Of a stretch of DNA of 64,000 nucleotides, positions 45,667-57,290 are shown piece after piece. The translations under genes and the position numbers were made by a program. The notes under the pieces were generated by a model. It saw nothing but the letters and a program-made list of their open reading frames with translations. It did no database searches and was not told where the DNA came from. How positions within the stretch are numbered: the first letter of the stretch is position 1; each line of letters opens with the position of its first letter. This stretch comes from Stereocaulon alpinum (Eukaryota > Ascomycota > Lecanoromycetes > Lecanorales > Stereocaulaceae). The DNA lies in NCBI GenBank assembly GCA_018257865.1, contig JAEUBA010000111.1, forward strand, positions 1-64,000, in the 5' to 3' direction.

Positions 45667-47524
45667 TCACATGACAATACAACAGCCACACCCTGCTTCT
45701 TTTTTCTTTTCTTCCCGCCTCCCGTTTTCCTCATTTCTCGCTATCCTCTCCTTTTCGAACGGATCCAGCGGTCTTGACTTGCTCGCTTGGCCCACGGGAC
45801 TTTGCTCTTTTACCTTTGGAATGGTGCTGTAGCCCGCATGGGCCCCTTCTGTGGCGGATGGACTTGGCGGTGGCTTTTGATTTGGATTATGACCCGGCGT
45901 GGCGACTGTCAGTGGCCATTCTGGACCACGTTGTTCTTGTATCGCTTGCTCATCGTGGTCTCTTGACGGCGGTTGGAGTCCATTCACTGTATGTTCGGCC
46001 AGTGGACTGAACTCGCGAGGAGGTTGAGGAGATTCCTTGCCATCAAGGCGCCGCTGCTCTGCCTCTTTCTGTGCGCGCTCCCATTCCTCTTGCTGTAATC
46101 TCTTGGCGTGCGTGGGAAGGATTTGCTGATCTGGTGGTAAACGTGGGTCGGGTTTATACATTGTGGCTAGCCATGGAGGATCGCCTTCTGGGCGATTGAT
46201 GGCGGTTGGAGGGCGTGCTTCAAGCCCAGAGCGCGATTTGGGTCGTTGAGCAGAGGGTATGCGAGGGGAGGTGGTTGTGGAAGTAGTCCGAGGTTTTTGG
46301 TGCGTATCAGGTGTGCGCGTGTTGGAGGAAGCTTTTCTCGTTGTATTCGATTTGTTGTTGCTTGGAAGGCGAGATTTGGAGGGAGATCCTTGCGATTCAG
46401 GGCGTGAAGCAGGTGTAGGTGTATGATAAGAAGCATCTGGATCATCCAGCAGGACTTGGCTACCTGTGCTGTTGCCGCGGCTGCGTACTCTACTGTACGC
46501 TATGCCATTCTCCTCTCCAGTCCAATTGCCGCTTGCACCCCTCTTTCTCGGCAGCGGTGTATCTCTTTCAATATGCTCTTGAGGTATAGGCATGGGACTT
46601 GATCTAGGAAGTGGTATCCTGGATGAGGATTTTCTCAGATCTGGCGGGCGATATACTGGTGTCGTTTGGGACTCGACATAATTCTCTGCAGCGATCTCTT
46701 CCGGCGTCCGCAGGTCAAAATCATGTAGCACAGCCTCCTCTTCTTCCTCTTCTTGCCTTATCGGCGATCGCGTTCTTTGCTTCTTTCGTTCCTTTAGCAC
46801 TTGAGGCTCAGTATCTTGACTAGGCGTTTCAGGTCCTTGTCTGCGCTGATCCTGGTCCCGTCGCCCCTTCGACCTGCTGTTTGATCTCAATCGTGGTGGT
46901 GGCAGCTTAATCCCCGCCTCCTGCATCTCGTGGCTTTCAATGAGGGCCAGCTTGTCCCTGTGGATCCACCTCGAGCGCTCTGGATCGTCATCGTCTAAGA
47001 ACTCGTCTTGCGGCGCTGACCGCTCGCCTTTATCCATACTGCTACCCCCCAGGCTTCTTTCGCCGACACTTCTCGGATGACCGTAGAGGTCGATGAGGCT
47101 GTCTGCTTCACTGCCGTCTCGACTTTCATTGAATATTGGTCGTGTGCCTTGCTTGTAGGGCGAAAGGTATGAAGGGTCTATGCCTGCGGATGGCTTCGAA
47201 TGTCCCTGTAAGGCGCCATGTGTGCTTGAGGGCTCATTCCTATCTGGAGTCGTAGGCTGTCTTGGAGGCTGCGAGAATCCGTTAGATTGATGTTGTGGAG
47301 GATCGAAGTTTAGATTCTGCCGCGGAAGATGATTTCGCGAAGGGACAGGCTGCGAGGATTCTTCCTGTAGACAGGGTCAACGTCGTCATTGATGCTACCA
47401 GTATATTATTGCAGCATACCTGCTGGTCTCCAGCTGAATTGAAGTCCCACTGGCTAGCTTCCCTGTCTTGTGGCCTTTGCGAATTATAAGCGCGGCCGCT
47501 TGTGTATGTGGAGACAGTAGCCAT
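45667..47524 (-). CDS. teaR: TeaR, prenylated TeaA receptor (cell polarity)
   Basis: The model joins 47524-47420 and 47364-45667 (55-bp intron, phase 0), giving 600 residues. The N-terminus MATVSTYTSGRAYNSQ and the block NESRDGSEADSLIDLYGHPRS fit TeaR. Near residue 435 comes DPPWLATMYKPDPRLPPDQQ, a conserved signature, followed by a charged helix (KRLQQEEWERAQKEAEQRR). The protein ends in GCGCCIVM: a CaaX box (CIVM) with extra cysteines that could be palmitoylated. In Aspergillus nidulans TeaR anchors the Kelch protein TeaA at the hyphal tip membrane, linking microtubule ends to growth direction. The middle is Ser/Thr/Pro-rich and disordered. Without exon 1 the ORF would begin at 47037 and lose 144 residues. 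Confidence 0.88.
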
Positions 47525-50026
47525 TGCCCGTCCAGCTCAGGCGCGGTATGTAATGCAGACGCAGTCCCGTATTACCTCTCTCTATTCTCACTAGTGAAGA
47601 AACTTCAAGCTGCTATGAACACCCAAGAGTCCGCAGCCCAGATGTGTCCAGATCCCACAGAGACGCAAAACCTTGGCCCCTGTAGACTAGCTAGCAACCA
47701 CTGCCCCAGATCCCGAATGGGCCAAATCAAGCAGAGAGATCGCTTAGTGGCGGGATGTCATGCGTACAAGCTTCGCGCGGGAGGTAATCTATTTGACATG
47801 CATCACTGCTTGACTACGGTCAGTTATTAGCAGGGGGGTACACAAGGAAGCAGGGCCAGCTATCGCCCTGTGCTGGTGGTCTCTGTAGGAAGGATTTTGT
47901 CCGGATCATGAGGGTCGCTGGTCGCGAACGGTTTGTGGGCGCGCCGTATGAACTGTACAGCGAAAGGAGGACTTTGATATGTTGATTGTAGAGGCTATTT
48001 TCAGCGATTTGCATAGCACCAAACTAGGTTTAGTTGGTGCTTGGCGGACCCTGCCTCGAATTACACGCATTACCAATCCCAGTAACCGTAACAAGGCATC
48101 GGAAGGCGAACAGAGAAGAGGAACTCTCTTGTAAAGCGTTTGTGATCCTTGTAATCTTTAATTCGGGTGTACGACGGGATCCATCAACGGGTTGCATCAG
48201 TGCGTTTGCACAGACCAGATGATTATCTAGCGCTTTTCCAATATCTAATCTAGATGGATGTACATCTGTCCACCTACCTACTACATCGTCATTGACGGAA
48301 GCATCATTCAGCAAGCTCTCGCCGTAAGAAGCCTTCCTTTTGCTTGTTGACCAGCAAGCTCCGTTAGATGGCATGGCCCAGTAATTCCCACATCGCTTCT
48401 AATGTCGCCCTTGACCCTAATCGTATGACGTCCCGACGTTCTACGCACGCCGACTCCCAATGCAAGTACCATGTGAGGTAAAGCCTATTGCCCGGCTGCC
48501 CACCGACTGGCTGAGAGCGATTCGAAAACCAAGGCCGTAACAGTGATCAATATCGACGTTCCAGTATTTGTTTTCATTAGCGATATTAATTTTAATACGC
48601 CTGGATATATCAGATTGGACAAGACTTCCAGTAACTCAATTCTAACTGGGAAGGTAAGGGCACGATGCCTGCTGGGTCTCCATCTCGGATTGACGTCGCT
48701 GAATGTTTCGTTGCGACCTTTAATGATAATTGCACGGTCCTTAAAGCCCGGGGAGCGATTCCGGACTCGATTTCCAGTACTCGCATACAGTGAGTATCTC
48801 GTCCATCCCCTCGCCTATGTAAATGACAAAGTGAAAGCATCGACAGAAGGCTCAAAATCCCATGATTCCGGTTTGGACGTAGATTGCAACAGCCTAAGCA
48901 GCCCAAATGACACCTTGGCATCGGGCAAGGCTCTGTGCATGCTCTTGGAGTAGGTGTTCAACGTCAATTGCAGTCAATCCGGAACCAGGGGGAAGCAATG
49001 ACTCCCAATCGAAAGAATCTGAAAGCATACGCCCAATAACAGGTAGACACGAAGCCAGGAGGAAATTATTCAATATGACCTGGAGGCACAATGGCACATG
49101 AGACGGCTCATTGGAGGAAACAACGGGGCATTTGATATGGTTCGAACACAAAGCCACGAAAATCGTCAATCGAGTAGACCAATCGGAGCTCTCCCTGATA
49201 AGTAACCACACAACTCTCGTCCTTTCATTTACCAGCTCTGCATGCTTGTACACACGCCCTAGGTTCTTATCGCGTAGAACGGAGACAAGCTTTGACTCAG
49301 GGATTGCTTTGGAGGTTCCCATCGATCTCCATAGTCACGTAATCGAGTAGCACCGCAAAAGCGATCCGGGCGCAATCGTTCATCGGTCGAGGCTTTTACG
49401 TTTTGCGGGGACGAAGGCACAAGGATCTCTTAGTGAGGAAATTCTAACCAAATGAGGTTGAAGTAGGCGGGAAATTAGGGTAAGAGCCGAGGAAGCGTGT
49501 GCGTCAAGGCATAAGTTTGTCCTTAGTACTTGCCCTTACTTGCCCTTGTTTAATTTAGGTAGAAGTTCAGGTCGGGCCAAGGCTCTAAGAAGCCTTAGAG
49601 AATTAGGGTGTGGACGTTAGAGGGCCCCCCCTGGACTGGATTGTCAGAAGCAACGAACGGCCTCGTGGCGGTAACTTCACTGCTGCTTAGACCACCCAAC
49701 ACCAACAACTCTTTCCTCAGAAAATCTTCCTTCAAATTCTCATCCATCCTAAAGACCTTCCTTTGCACAATCGCAGCATATACAGAGCATCTGTCGGTGC
49801 TTCTCCACGTCATATGCAATATGCATGACAGCTGCCGCATTCAGGTTTTCAGCCACTGACGAACTTGCTTCGTCCGCTTCCGACGTCGCTTAATCCCTCT
49901 GGGCCATCCCTACTGTCAAAGCATTCCAACCACATGAGAGGCAGCGTAAACATTGATTTTTAGATATCTTGAGGAGGAGCTAAGAGAAAGGCCAAGTCTT
50001 AATTAGAAGCAAAAGATATCGCGAGA
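47525..50026. other. Intergenic region, no supported gene
   Basis: This 2.5-kb stretch lies between the divergent teaR and PAL1 genes. ORFs of 114-142 codons (48374-48030 minus, 48543-48953 plus, 49322-48894 minus) overlap one another on opposite strands and show no motif. It probably holds two promoters and accessory sequence. Confidence 0.45.
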
Positions 50027-52095
50027 ATGTCGGCAGTGTCGGTGCAGGGGCAAGCTGCAGGTATGTTGTCTTTGGTACGAGATAAGCGCTTTGGCACGCA
50101 TACACGTTGCACAAGACTTTTGGTTGTCCAATACACGTCAACACTGCCCCGTTTCGGGTTCCTAGCAGCCCATTGACCGAAATGGGGCGTCTGAAACGCT
50201 CTCCAGCTCATGATACTCTCCGAATACCTGCTGACGCTCATCTTCCACTAGATACAGAGAGGCAACTCTCTCCTGGACTCACTGCCAATCTTCCTTCCAA
50301 CAATCCTTTTCGCAACCGTGCTGCTTCACCCGCAAATTCACCCATTACCTCAACATTCGGCAACATCCCTCACACAGCCCCTGAAAGACCTACGTCACGG
50401 AACCCCTTTTTAGATCAGACAGGGAAACAGGCGTCGAATACTGTACAAGTGAGGACGGCATCACCAGATAAGGCCACATCTTCATTAGCTGGAAGAATGC
50501 CTCCAACGAAACCGGCATTGACTGGACACGCTGTTGAATTATTCGTCAGTGCCACCCTCGCATCTACTATTTCGATATTGTTGGTTCTAATGTCTGTGTT
50601 TAGGACAATCTTGCCATCAGCGACCGACCCTCAACATCTACGAACGGTGTCCCGCAAAGTATCCCTCAAGGTGGGCCTCTACCATACGCCAATCGTCCTG
50701 CACGATCAGAGAATATGCCACCGAAGCCGAGGAACGGGCTAACGCACCAGCCGTCGCGGTCGCAAGATGATCCCAATCAGCGGCCACGCACTGGAAAGAC
50801 TCGAGAGCCAGAACTTGACATTTTCGCGGATCCTGTTTCTCCTGACAATGGGAGACCTCGACCACGTCCAAGGCGAAACTCAGACTCGTCAATCAGTAGC
50901 AGAATCATGAATCCAGAGGAAGAGCGAAGACGGCGAGAACGTCATCGACGAGAGCGAGAGACGAGGCATAATAGGGGAGATAGCAGGCCGCGGCCAGGGA
51001 CATCCTCGAGGCCAAAAAAGCCAAACAAGCAGCTCGACATCATCGATTCCCTTGATGTTACTAGTATCTATGGAACTGGCCGTAAGTGCTTCACCCGAAC
51101 GAACTACACATGAGATGTTGGTCGCTGATGTTCATGCAGTCTTCCATCACGACGGCCCTTTTGACGCTTGCAACCCTCATCGCAACCGTAAAGGCTCGCA
51201 ACGCGCCCCAATGCAAGCCTTTGCTAAGGACTCCCTCAACAATTCCATGGGAGGCTCGGGTCCCGTCAACAAAGAAATCAACTTTGCACAATTTCATGGT
51301 CGCGGCGCTGAAGGATTCACTGACTATGCGACCTCAGGCGCACCAAATCCACCAACCGCACCAAAGCCTTTGTCAGAGCCTTTCAATTACGAGCCCTACG
51401 CTGGCTCAAGTGTCCCAATGAGAAACGGAAATGGAATGACAGCAGGCATTGATAGAACCTCAAGCTTTAATCCAACTGCTCGAGTCGATAAGATCTATGG
51501 GGAGGAAAGCATGGGTCTTGGAACCACCACACACCTTGAGGGCGCTCCAGCAGCTAGAACAGTGATTCAGCGTCGCGAGTCCGAGACTGATCAGTTTCCG
51601 GGTATGGGCAGTGGTGGCTTGGGCAGAAAACGAAGTCTGGCACAGAAAATTCGAGGAATTAGCAATGCTAATCGCGGCGCGCCTTTCGCAACGTCCGGAA
51701 GGGTCACTAGTCCAGATGGCGTCCACGAAAAGCCTGGGACACCGACTAGCCCAGGAGCTGTACAAAGCGCTGGTGGAATGCCTAAAATCAAGGAGATGAA
51801 TCCGTTCTTCAATGACTACGATGATGCATATGAGAAGAAAGGTCAGAGGATTCAGATTGCCGAACAGCACAATCGAAATGGCAGCATAGGTGAAGGTGAA
51901 GAACAGGTCAATGCTCGCTCACGGGCGATGAGCAGTCCTAAACGTGCTGCTACGGGGCCAATTCTGGAGAGGAGAGTCACCAACGAAGGAACCGGCCATG
52001 GACAATCAGAGAGCAATGGAGGAGGTGGTGGATTCTTGAGCCGAGTAAAGAGTTTGAAGGGAGGGAAGAGGTCTAGACCCGAGCGAAAGGAATAG
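50027..52095 (+). CDS. PAL1: Pal1 cell-morphology protein
   Basis: The model joins 50027-50060, 50252-50544, 50604-51081 and 51140-52095, giving 586 residues. The core is secure: GLTANLPSNNPFRNRA near residue 19, LDIFADPVSP, a basic ERRRRERHRRERE run, then KQLDIIDSLDVTSIYG joined by splicing to LFHHDGPFDACNPHRN. Together these are the Pal1 domain (PF08316). In fission yeast Pal1 associates with Sla2/End4 at growth sites and helps maintain rod shape; related proteins act in endocytosis. The C-terminal third is disordered with lysine/arginine patches. The first exon (MSAVSVQGQAA) and its 191-bp intron are the weak part, as all other introns here are 47-61 bp; an extra small exon is possible. 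Confidence 0.85.
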
Positions 52096-52626
52096 AGACG
52101 CCTGTGCAAGAGTAGGACAAAAATTGGAGATGCTGTAAATACTCGGAAAGGGAAAAATTGGACCAAGAAACGGCTGTGGATCAGCTTGGACACTGCTAAG
52201 GAGCTAGACAGGATTACGGGCGCTGAGTATCTGAGCTGCGCTTGGCGGCACCTAAGGCACTGTTATTGGCGTCTCTATACCATGCATGTGTTTACGATGA
52301 TACCAGGATACAATAGACTGCGCGGAAAAGAATGGACTTCATTACACAAAAAATTTCCAGGTCGTAGGAAATGGAGGTATCTGGTATCGAGCATTTTGAT
52401 ATATCTAATGCTCTAATAGATCAAGGACTAGCATTCACTTGTCTCATGTCTTGATGTCGATGCGATCTTCCCTTCTAGGAGCCTTTCTGCCCCATCCCCT
52501 GCTAAGTGCTCTTCCAACAATTCTTCTCAGTAGCTTCTTCCAATACCCCTCGGCGTAGCTGCAGTCCAATAATGTCTTTGAGATTCGCTGCCCCTCGTAT
52601 CCTTCACGAGGACCTTATGATCAAGC
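52096..52626. other. Intergenic between convergent PAL1 and SF3b5 genes
   Basis: This 530-bp stretch is the 3' flank of two convergent genes. Short ORFs only. Confidence 0.6.
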
Positions 52627-53167
52627 TCAGTCCTGTACCTCTGGTGGCTTTCCGACTGGCTGTATCATCTTCTGTAGACACGAATGCATTAGCATAAATC
52701 CGCATACAAAGGCAAGCTGCTCCCCTAAGTGCTCGTGCGCTGTCTTGTTGTTGTTCGTCTTCTTCATCCCCATCTCCTCTTTAAGGGTGTGATCTCTTCC
52801 CCCTTCCCCAGCATCTAGTCCTTGACTCTCTTCCCAATCCGCACCATCACACACCCCATCCCCTCTCCCTCCCCACCCCCAAAACACAAGAAACCCAACA
52901 TACCTCAATCATCCCCGCCCTAACTCTCTCCTTACACTCCCCCATCCCCACACTCATATACGCCAGCAGCGGCGGATGCCCTATATACGAAGCGTAGCTG
53001 TCACGATGGATGTTCGAGGTCCATTCGTGTTTGGTCGTGTCGGCGTGGCCAGTTCCTACGTAGCGGGATTGTAGCTGCTCGAGTTGTTGTTGGGTGCGGA
53101 GTTTGTCTGCCTAAGGGGGAGGGGTTAGCTGGATTGGAGAGGGGGAGGGGGAGGAGAGGCTTACCAT
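52627..53167 (-). CDS. SF3B5: Splicing factor 3b subunit 5 (SF3b5/Ysf3)
   Basis: The model joins 53167-53165, 53110-52904 and 52671-52627, giving 84 residues against about 86 in other eukaryotes. The sequence opens MADKLRTQQQLEQLQSRYVG, continues with GHADTTKHEW and HRDSYASYIGHPPLLAY, and ends KMIQPVGKPPEV, which is SF3b5 along its whole length. SF3b5 is a small core subunit of the SF3b complex in the U2 snRNP. The first exon consists of the ATG alone (ATG|GTAAGC), followed by a 54-bp intron. Intron 2 is 232 bp, pyrimidine-rich on the plus strand, and unusually long for this window. A gene finder that requires longer exons would miss this start. Confidence 0.93.
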
Positions 53168-53524
53168 CGCGGGATGGACAAGGGTGGTAAGAAGTAGGGA
53201 AAGGAGTGTAGAGAATTCAATGTAGAAGATAGCCGTTCAAGGATGTGAGTGCCGGGTAGCAAGGGTGATTTCTTTGGGAATCTGCTGGCTATTGAGAAGT
53301 TCCAGAGTCTGCTTAATTGTAATTCCTACAGTTTCCAAAGGCAGTCCACCATAGTTGCACACCTCATATCGCTGAATAGGACCTACAGCTAACAAACATA
53401 GATGCAGTGTACGGCGCCGAAGTCAGCCCAGTCCAATTGACTTCAGCCACAAGTACACAAGAGGCTCGCTGCCTTGGATACATCAAACTCCCCCAAAGGA
53501 CGTCAGTCACCCAAAGACAAAAAA
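53168..53524. other. Short divergent promoter region
   Basis: This stretch lies between the SF3b5 start and the ORF at 53525. No motif was recognised. Confidence 0.5.
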
Positions 53525-53899
53525 ATGCAAGACACGACGACTTCCCTCTCCCACAACGAACCCATCCCCCTCAACTCCCCCCTCCGTACCCACCCAAAAC
53601 GCGGCCTCCCACCAACCCTCTCCTCCACCTACCCTCACGGCCACATATCAGGCCATCCACGCTCTCACACCCAACAAACAGCCTTCGAAGCCCGCAAAGA
53701 GGAGATAATGAAGACGATGACCAAGAGCGAGATTGAGAGGCGATATGAGGAGAAGGTGAAGGAGATTAGGAGCGTGATGGAGGATAATGAACGGAAGGGA
53801 AGGGAGGTGGAGGCGGAGATGGATAAGTTGAGGATGGAGAGGGAGATGGAGAGGAGGGTTTGGGGGAAGTTGAGGGGGATGAAGGAGGGTGGTGGGTGA
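53525..53899 (+). CDS. Hypothetical coiled-coil protein
   Basis: This is an ORF of 124 residues from the first ATG. The first half is Pro/Thr/Ser/His-rich (e.g. LNSPLRTHPKRGLPP). From about residue 55 it turns into a long charged helix (EARKEEIMKTMTKSEIERRYEEK...) with coiled-coil character to the end. The codon pattern and the switch in composition look real, but I do not recognise the family. The frame is open upstream to 53474 without another ATG, so an upstream exon is possible. Divergent from SF3b5. Confidence 0.45.
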   Translation: MQDTTTSLSHNEPIPLNSPLRTHPKRGLPPTLSSTYPHGHISGHPRSHTQQTAFEARKEEIMKTMTKSEIERRYEEKVKEIRSVMEDNERKGREVEAEMDKLRMEREMERRVWGKLRGMKEGGG

Positions 53900-54855
53900 G
53901 GAGCTGGACGAATGAGAGGTGGGGTCTACGAATCGTTTGCTAGATATCGCAGCTTCACTGGCAGGGCACACCTGGTTGGCTCATCAGATCTACATTTCTG
54001 CAAAGGAGACTGATTCAGGAGCTCCCTCCTGCCAATCGAACGCTACGTTCTAGAGGATGGAGCAAGTATCCGAAGAACAAACAAGCTCGGCCAGAACGGA
54101 CCCCCAGCAACGTGCCTCAAGCAAACAAAAACACCGCATCTATGCGTTAAATACGAATGACTGTGGTTTTCCATGGAATTGATCCAAAGGGTGGCGAGGC
54201 AAATCAGCAGACACCCGTTCCCACCGAGCCCGAAGCACTGTTTTGGAGGGAGAGCTGCAATGAAGATCCTCAACTCAAACATACCATGACGATAATCGAG
54301 CTATGAACTCGCTGCTGTATCTCATCAATGCCGTGGCTCAGATTGAAAGATTGAAGGCTACATTGACGGAGGCGCTGCAGAAGGAGAGCTGCACCAAGGC
54401 AGTTTGGCACAATCAGAGACTATCAATTTCTCAACAAAAACCACACATCTACAGGGACAATACACGCTCGGCACGGAAGGAAAGCGGCTCAGAAGTACTG
54501 GAGCTTGTTGCTGATCGCTGCCAGATGTTTCTAAATGTGATCTGGCTGGCCTCGGCTTGAGAAATTGAATATAAAATATGCAAACGAAAGGCAGGGAGTG
54601 GGTATGCCATGTCACATTGAGCTGTTCTCATCAATGTGTATTTGCCGCTTCCTTGCATTGTTGTTTGCTTTTCATGCAAGTCTAGCCATGTATGTACAAC
54701 CGTACGCCTGCACTCTGCCGTTCTGGTGTCTACGTCTTTCAAGGCATATTGCATCAAAGAATTTAGCCCTGGACACGTCAAATCCTCGGACAGATGGGAT
54801 GCTATGACATCGTTGAATTATCGTATCTCATATCACCATATTCCGCACATTGTTT
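53900..54855. other. Intergenic, no gene seen
   Basis: This stretch has short overlapping ORFs on both strands (60-110 codons), none with a motif. The last few hundred bases are the promoter of the dynamin-like gene. Confidence 0.5.
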
Positions 54856-57290
54856 ATGGTGAAGTCTGAGCAGACAGATCCCTCATTCCAAACCAGCAAT
54901 CCATATCGAAAACCCCAACGCACGTTCGCATCGATGGGATCTACTGTGGGCAGCACTACTCAAGATGCAGGTCAACCCAACTACGACGACCATTCAAATG
55001 CGAACACTGCTCCAAGTGATGGCCAGAGACAGCCCGTCCAGCAGGGTGAAAGTGTCGTTATCAAGAACGAGTTGGACATAACCTCTTCCCTAGAACACCT
55101 TCAGACCAATGAACAACGGAAAGTTCTTGATACTGTTGCCAATGTCCGTAAATGTGGGCTCGAAAGCATATTGTCACTTCCGCAACTTGTAGTCTGTGGG
55201 GATCAGTCAGCGGGTAAAAGTTCAGTGCTCGAAGCCCTGACAGAGATCCCATTCCCCAGGAACGATAACCTGTGTACGAGGTTTGCCACGGAGATCATTT
55301 TGAGACGCGCAACAGCCAATTCGCTCACGATCAAGATAATTCCAGACATTAATCGACCCGCTGCCGAGCAAGCCGCGTTGCAGGACTTCGAGGAGTCTAT
55401 CACCAATTTCGATGAGTTGCCTCGGATCATGGGATCTGCAATGGCCGCTATGGACGTGAATAGCACCTCGACAGTGGGGTCCATACCCAAAGCCTTCGCT
55501 AGGGACGTACTCAGTATAGAGATTGAAGGCCCATCAAGGCCACAGCTAACTCTGGTCGACATACCTGGGCTCATTCAAACAGATACTAAAGGAGTGACCA
55601 AGGCTGATGTGGAACTCGTTGCAGAGATAACGGATCAGTACATTACACGATCCCGGACAATCTGCCTGGCCGTCGTCTCCGCTGCCAATGACTACGCCAA
55701 CCAAAAAATTCTTACCAAGGTCAGAGCCGTCGATCCAGAAGGACATCGTACGCTTGGTATCATCACTAAGCCCGACCGCCTAGATGCTGGTTCTGGGCTT
55801 GAGAGTTCCTTTCTCGACCTAGCACGCAATGAGGACATCAGATTTAGCCTGGGCTGGCACGTGCTCAAGAACCGCAAGTATGAGGAAAGAGATTTCTCGC
55901 TTGAGGAACGCAAATATGCCGAAGACGCATTCTTTCGCACGTCTAACTTCAAAAATCTACCCAAGGATCACTGTGGTATCGATTCATTGCGGAGTCGCCT
56001 GAGCAGCTTACTTTTCGAACACGTTAAGGAGGAATTACCAAAGTTGCGAAATGACCTCGAAGAAGCTCTACTGGCAGCAACACAGCAGCTTCAGATCATG
56101 GGGTCTCCTCGCGCAAACTCTTCAGAATGTAAGGATTACCTAACACACCTGAGCCTCGATTACTTTCAAGTCTGCAAGGCTGCAGTCGATGGTCATTATG
56201 AAGGAGAGTACTTCAAGAGCGACCTAGACAGTCAATTCGATCTGGAATTGCCGGCAACGATCCGCAGACTTCGCGCCGTCATACAGTACATGAATACTGA
56301 GTTCGCGGAGAATATGCGCATCAACGGTCACACCTACCAAGTCGACTGGTCTGACCACCCTAAGCCTGCTCATCCTGGGCTGAAGCAACGGAATAGGTCG
56401 ATCAAGGGTAAGCCTCAGTCGAGTCACCACCACCCTGAGAAGATAGACAAGGATGAAGCGCTCGAGTGGGTGCGCTATGCTTTAAACAATACTCGAGGAA
56501 GGGAGCTGGTTGGTAACTTCAATCCACTACTAGTCGGACAGCTTTTCTGGGACCAATGCTGGTATTGGGAGGATCTTGCAAAGGCCCATCTGGCAAATGT
56601 AGTGAAAGTTTGCGGCAAATTCCTCGATATTTTGCTTGAAGATAAATGCCCAAAGGACGTCATCTCTCGCCTTCGCTCGTATTTGATAAAGCATGCGCTC
56701 GACAACAGGGAAAAGCTCGCTTTTCGAGAGCTTGAAGAGATCGTGAAAGATGTGAGGAGTTACCCCATCAACTACAACCACTACTACACCGAAACGATCA
56801 ACGAACGTCGTCAGGAAAGACAGAAGGCCTCGCTCGCCAAGTCTATTGAAGATGCAACTAATCACGAGGAGCTGTCTGGCTGCCAATCTTATCATACCTC
56901 TGCCAGCGTGGACATCGATCGTGCTATAGAAGTCTACTCCAAAGATATCGACCCTAACATGGACAATGTCAGCTGCGAAGAAGCTCTGGACTGTGTGTTC
57001 GCCATCTACGAGGTTAGCCCTTCTGCAATTAGCGATTGTGAATGCAACTAATCAATCCCCAGGTCTCACAGAAGGTTTTCGTTGCCAACATCACTACTCA
57101 AGTTGTGGAACGTCATCTGATTCGTGGTCTTGAGACGATATTCTCGCCCATCGTTGTCCACAAGTTGTCGGATCCCGAAGTGGAGAGGATCGCCTCGGAG
57201 CCTGCTGCGGCAAGGAGACATAGGGATTTCTTGATGGACAGAATCCAGAAGCTTCGGGATGGACAGGAGATCTTCAAGGAAGTCATGTGA
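54856..57290 (+). CDS. Dynamin-like GTPase (Mx/Vps1-related)
   Basis: The model joins 54856-57012 and 57063-57290 (50-bp intron, phase 0), giving 794 residues. The GTPase motifs are all present: P-loop GDQSAGKSS (115-123), switch I threonine in LCTRFATEI, DIPG (235-238) and TKPD (304-307). A middle/stalk region follows. The exon after the intron supplies the GTPase effector domain (VSQKVFVANITTQVVERHLI...). There is no PH domain or transmembrane segment, so it belongs to the soluble Mx-like/DLP group common in multiple copies in filamentous fungi rather than to Dnm1 or Mgm1. Its role is unknown. The start at 54856 is the first ATG; MGSTVGSTTQ near residue 27 is an alternative. Confidence 0.92.

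Noticed and set aside
48894..49322. A 142-codon minus-strand ORF
   Set aside because: It meets another ORF on the opposite strand (48543-48953) and has no motif; probably chance.
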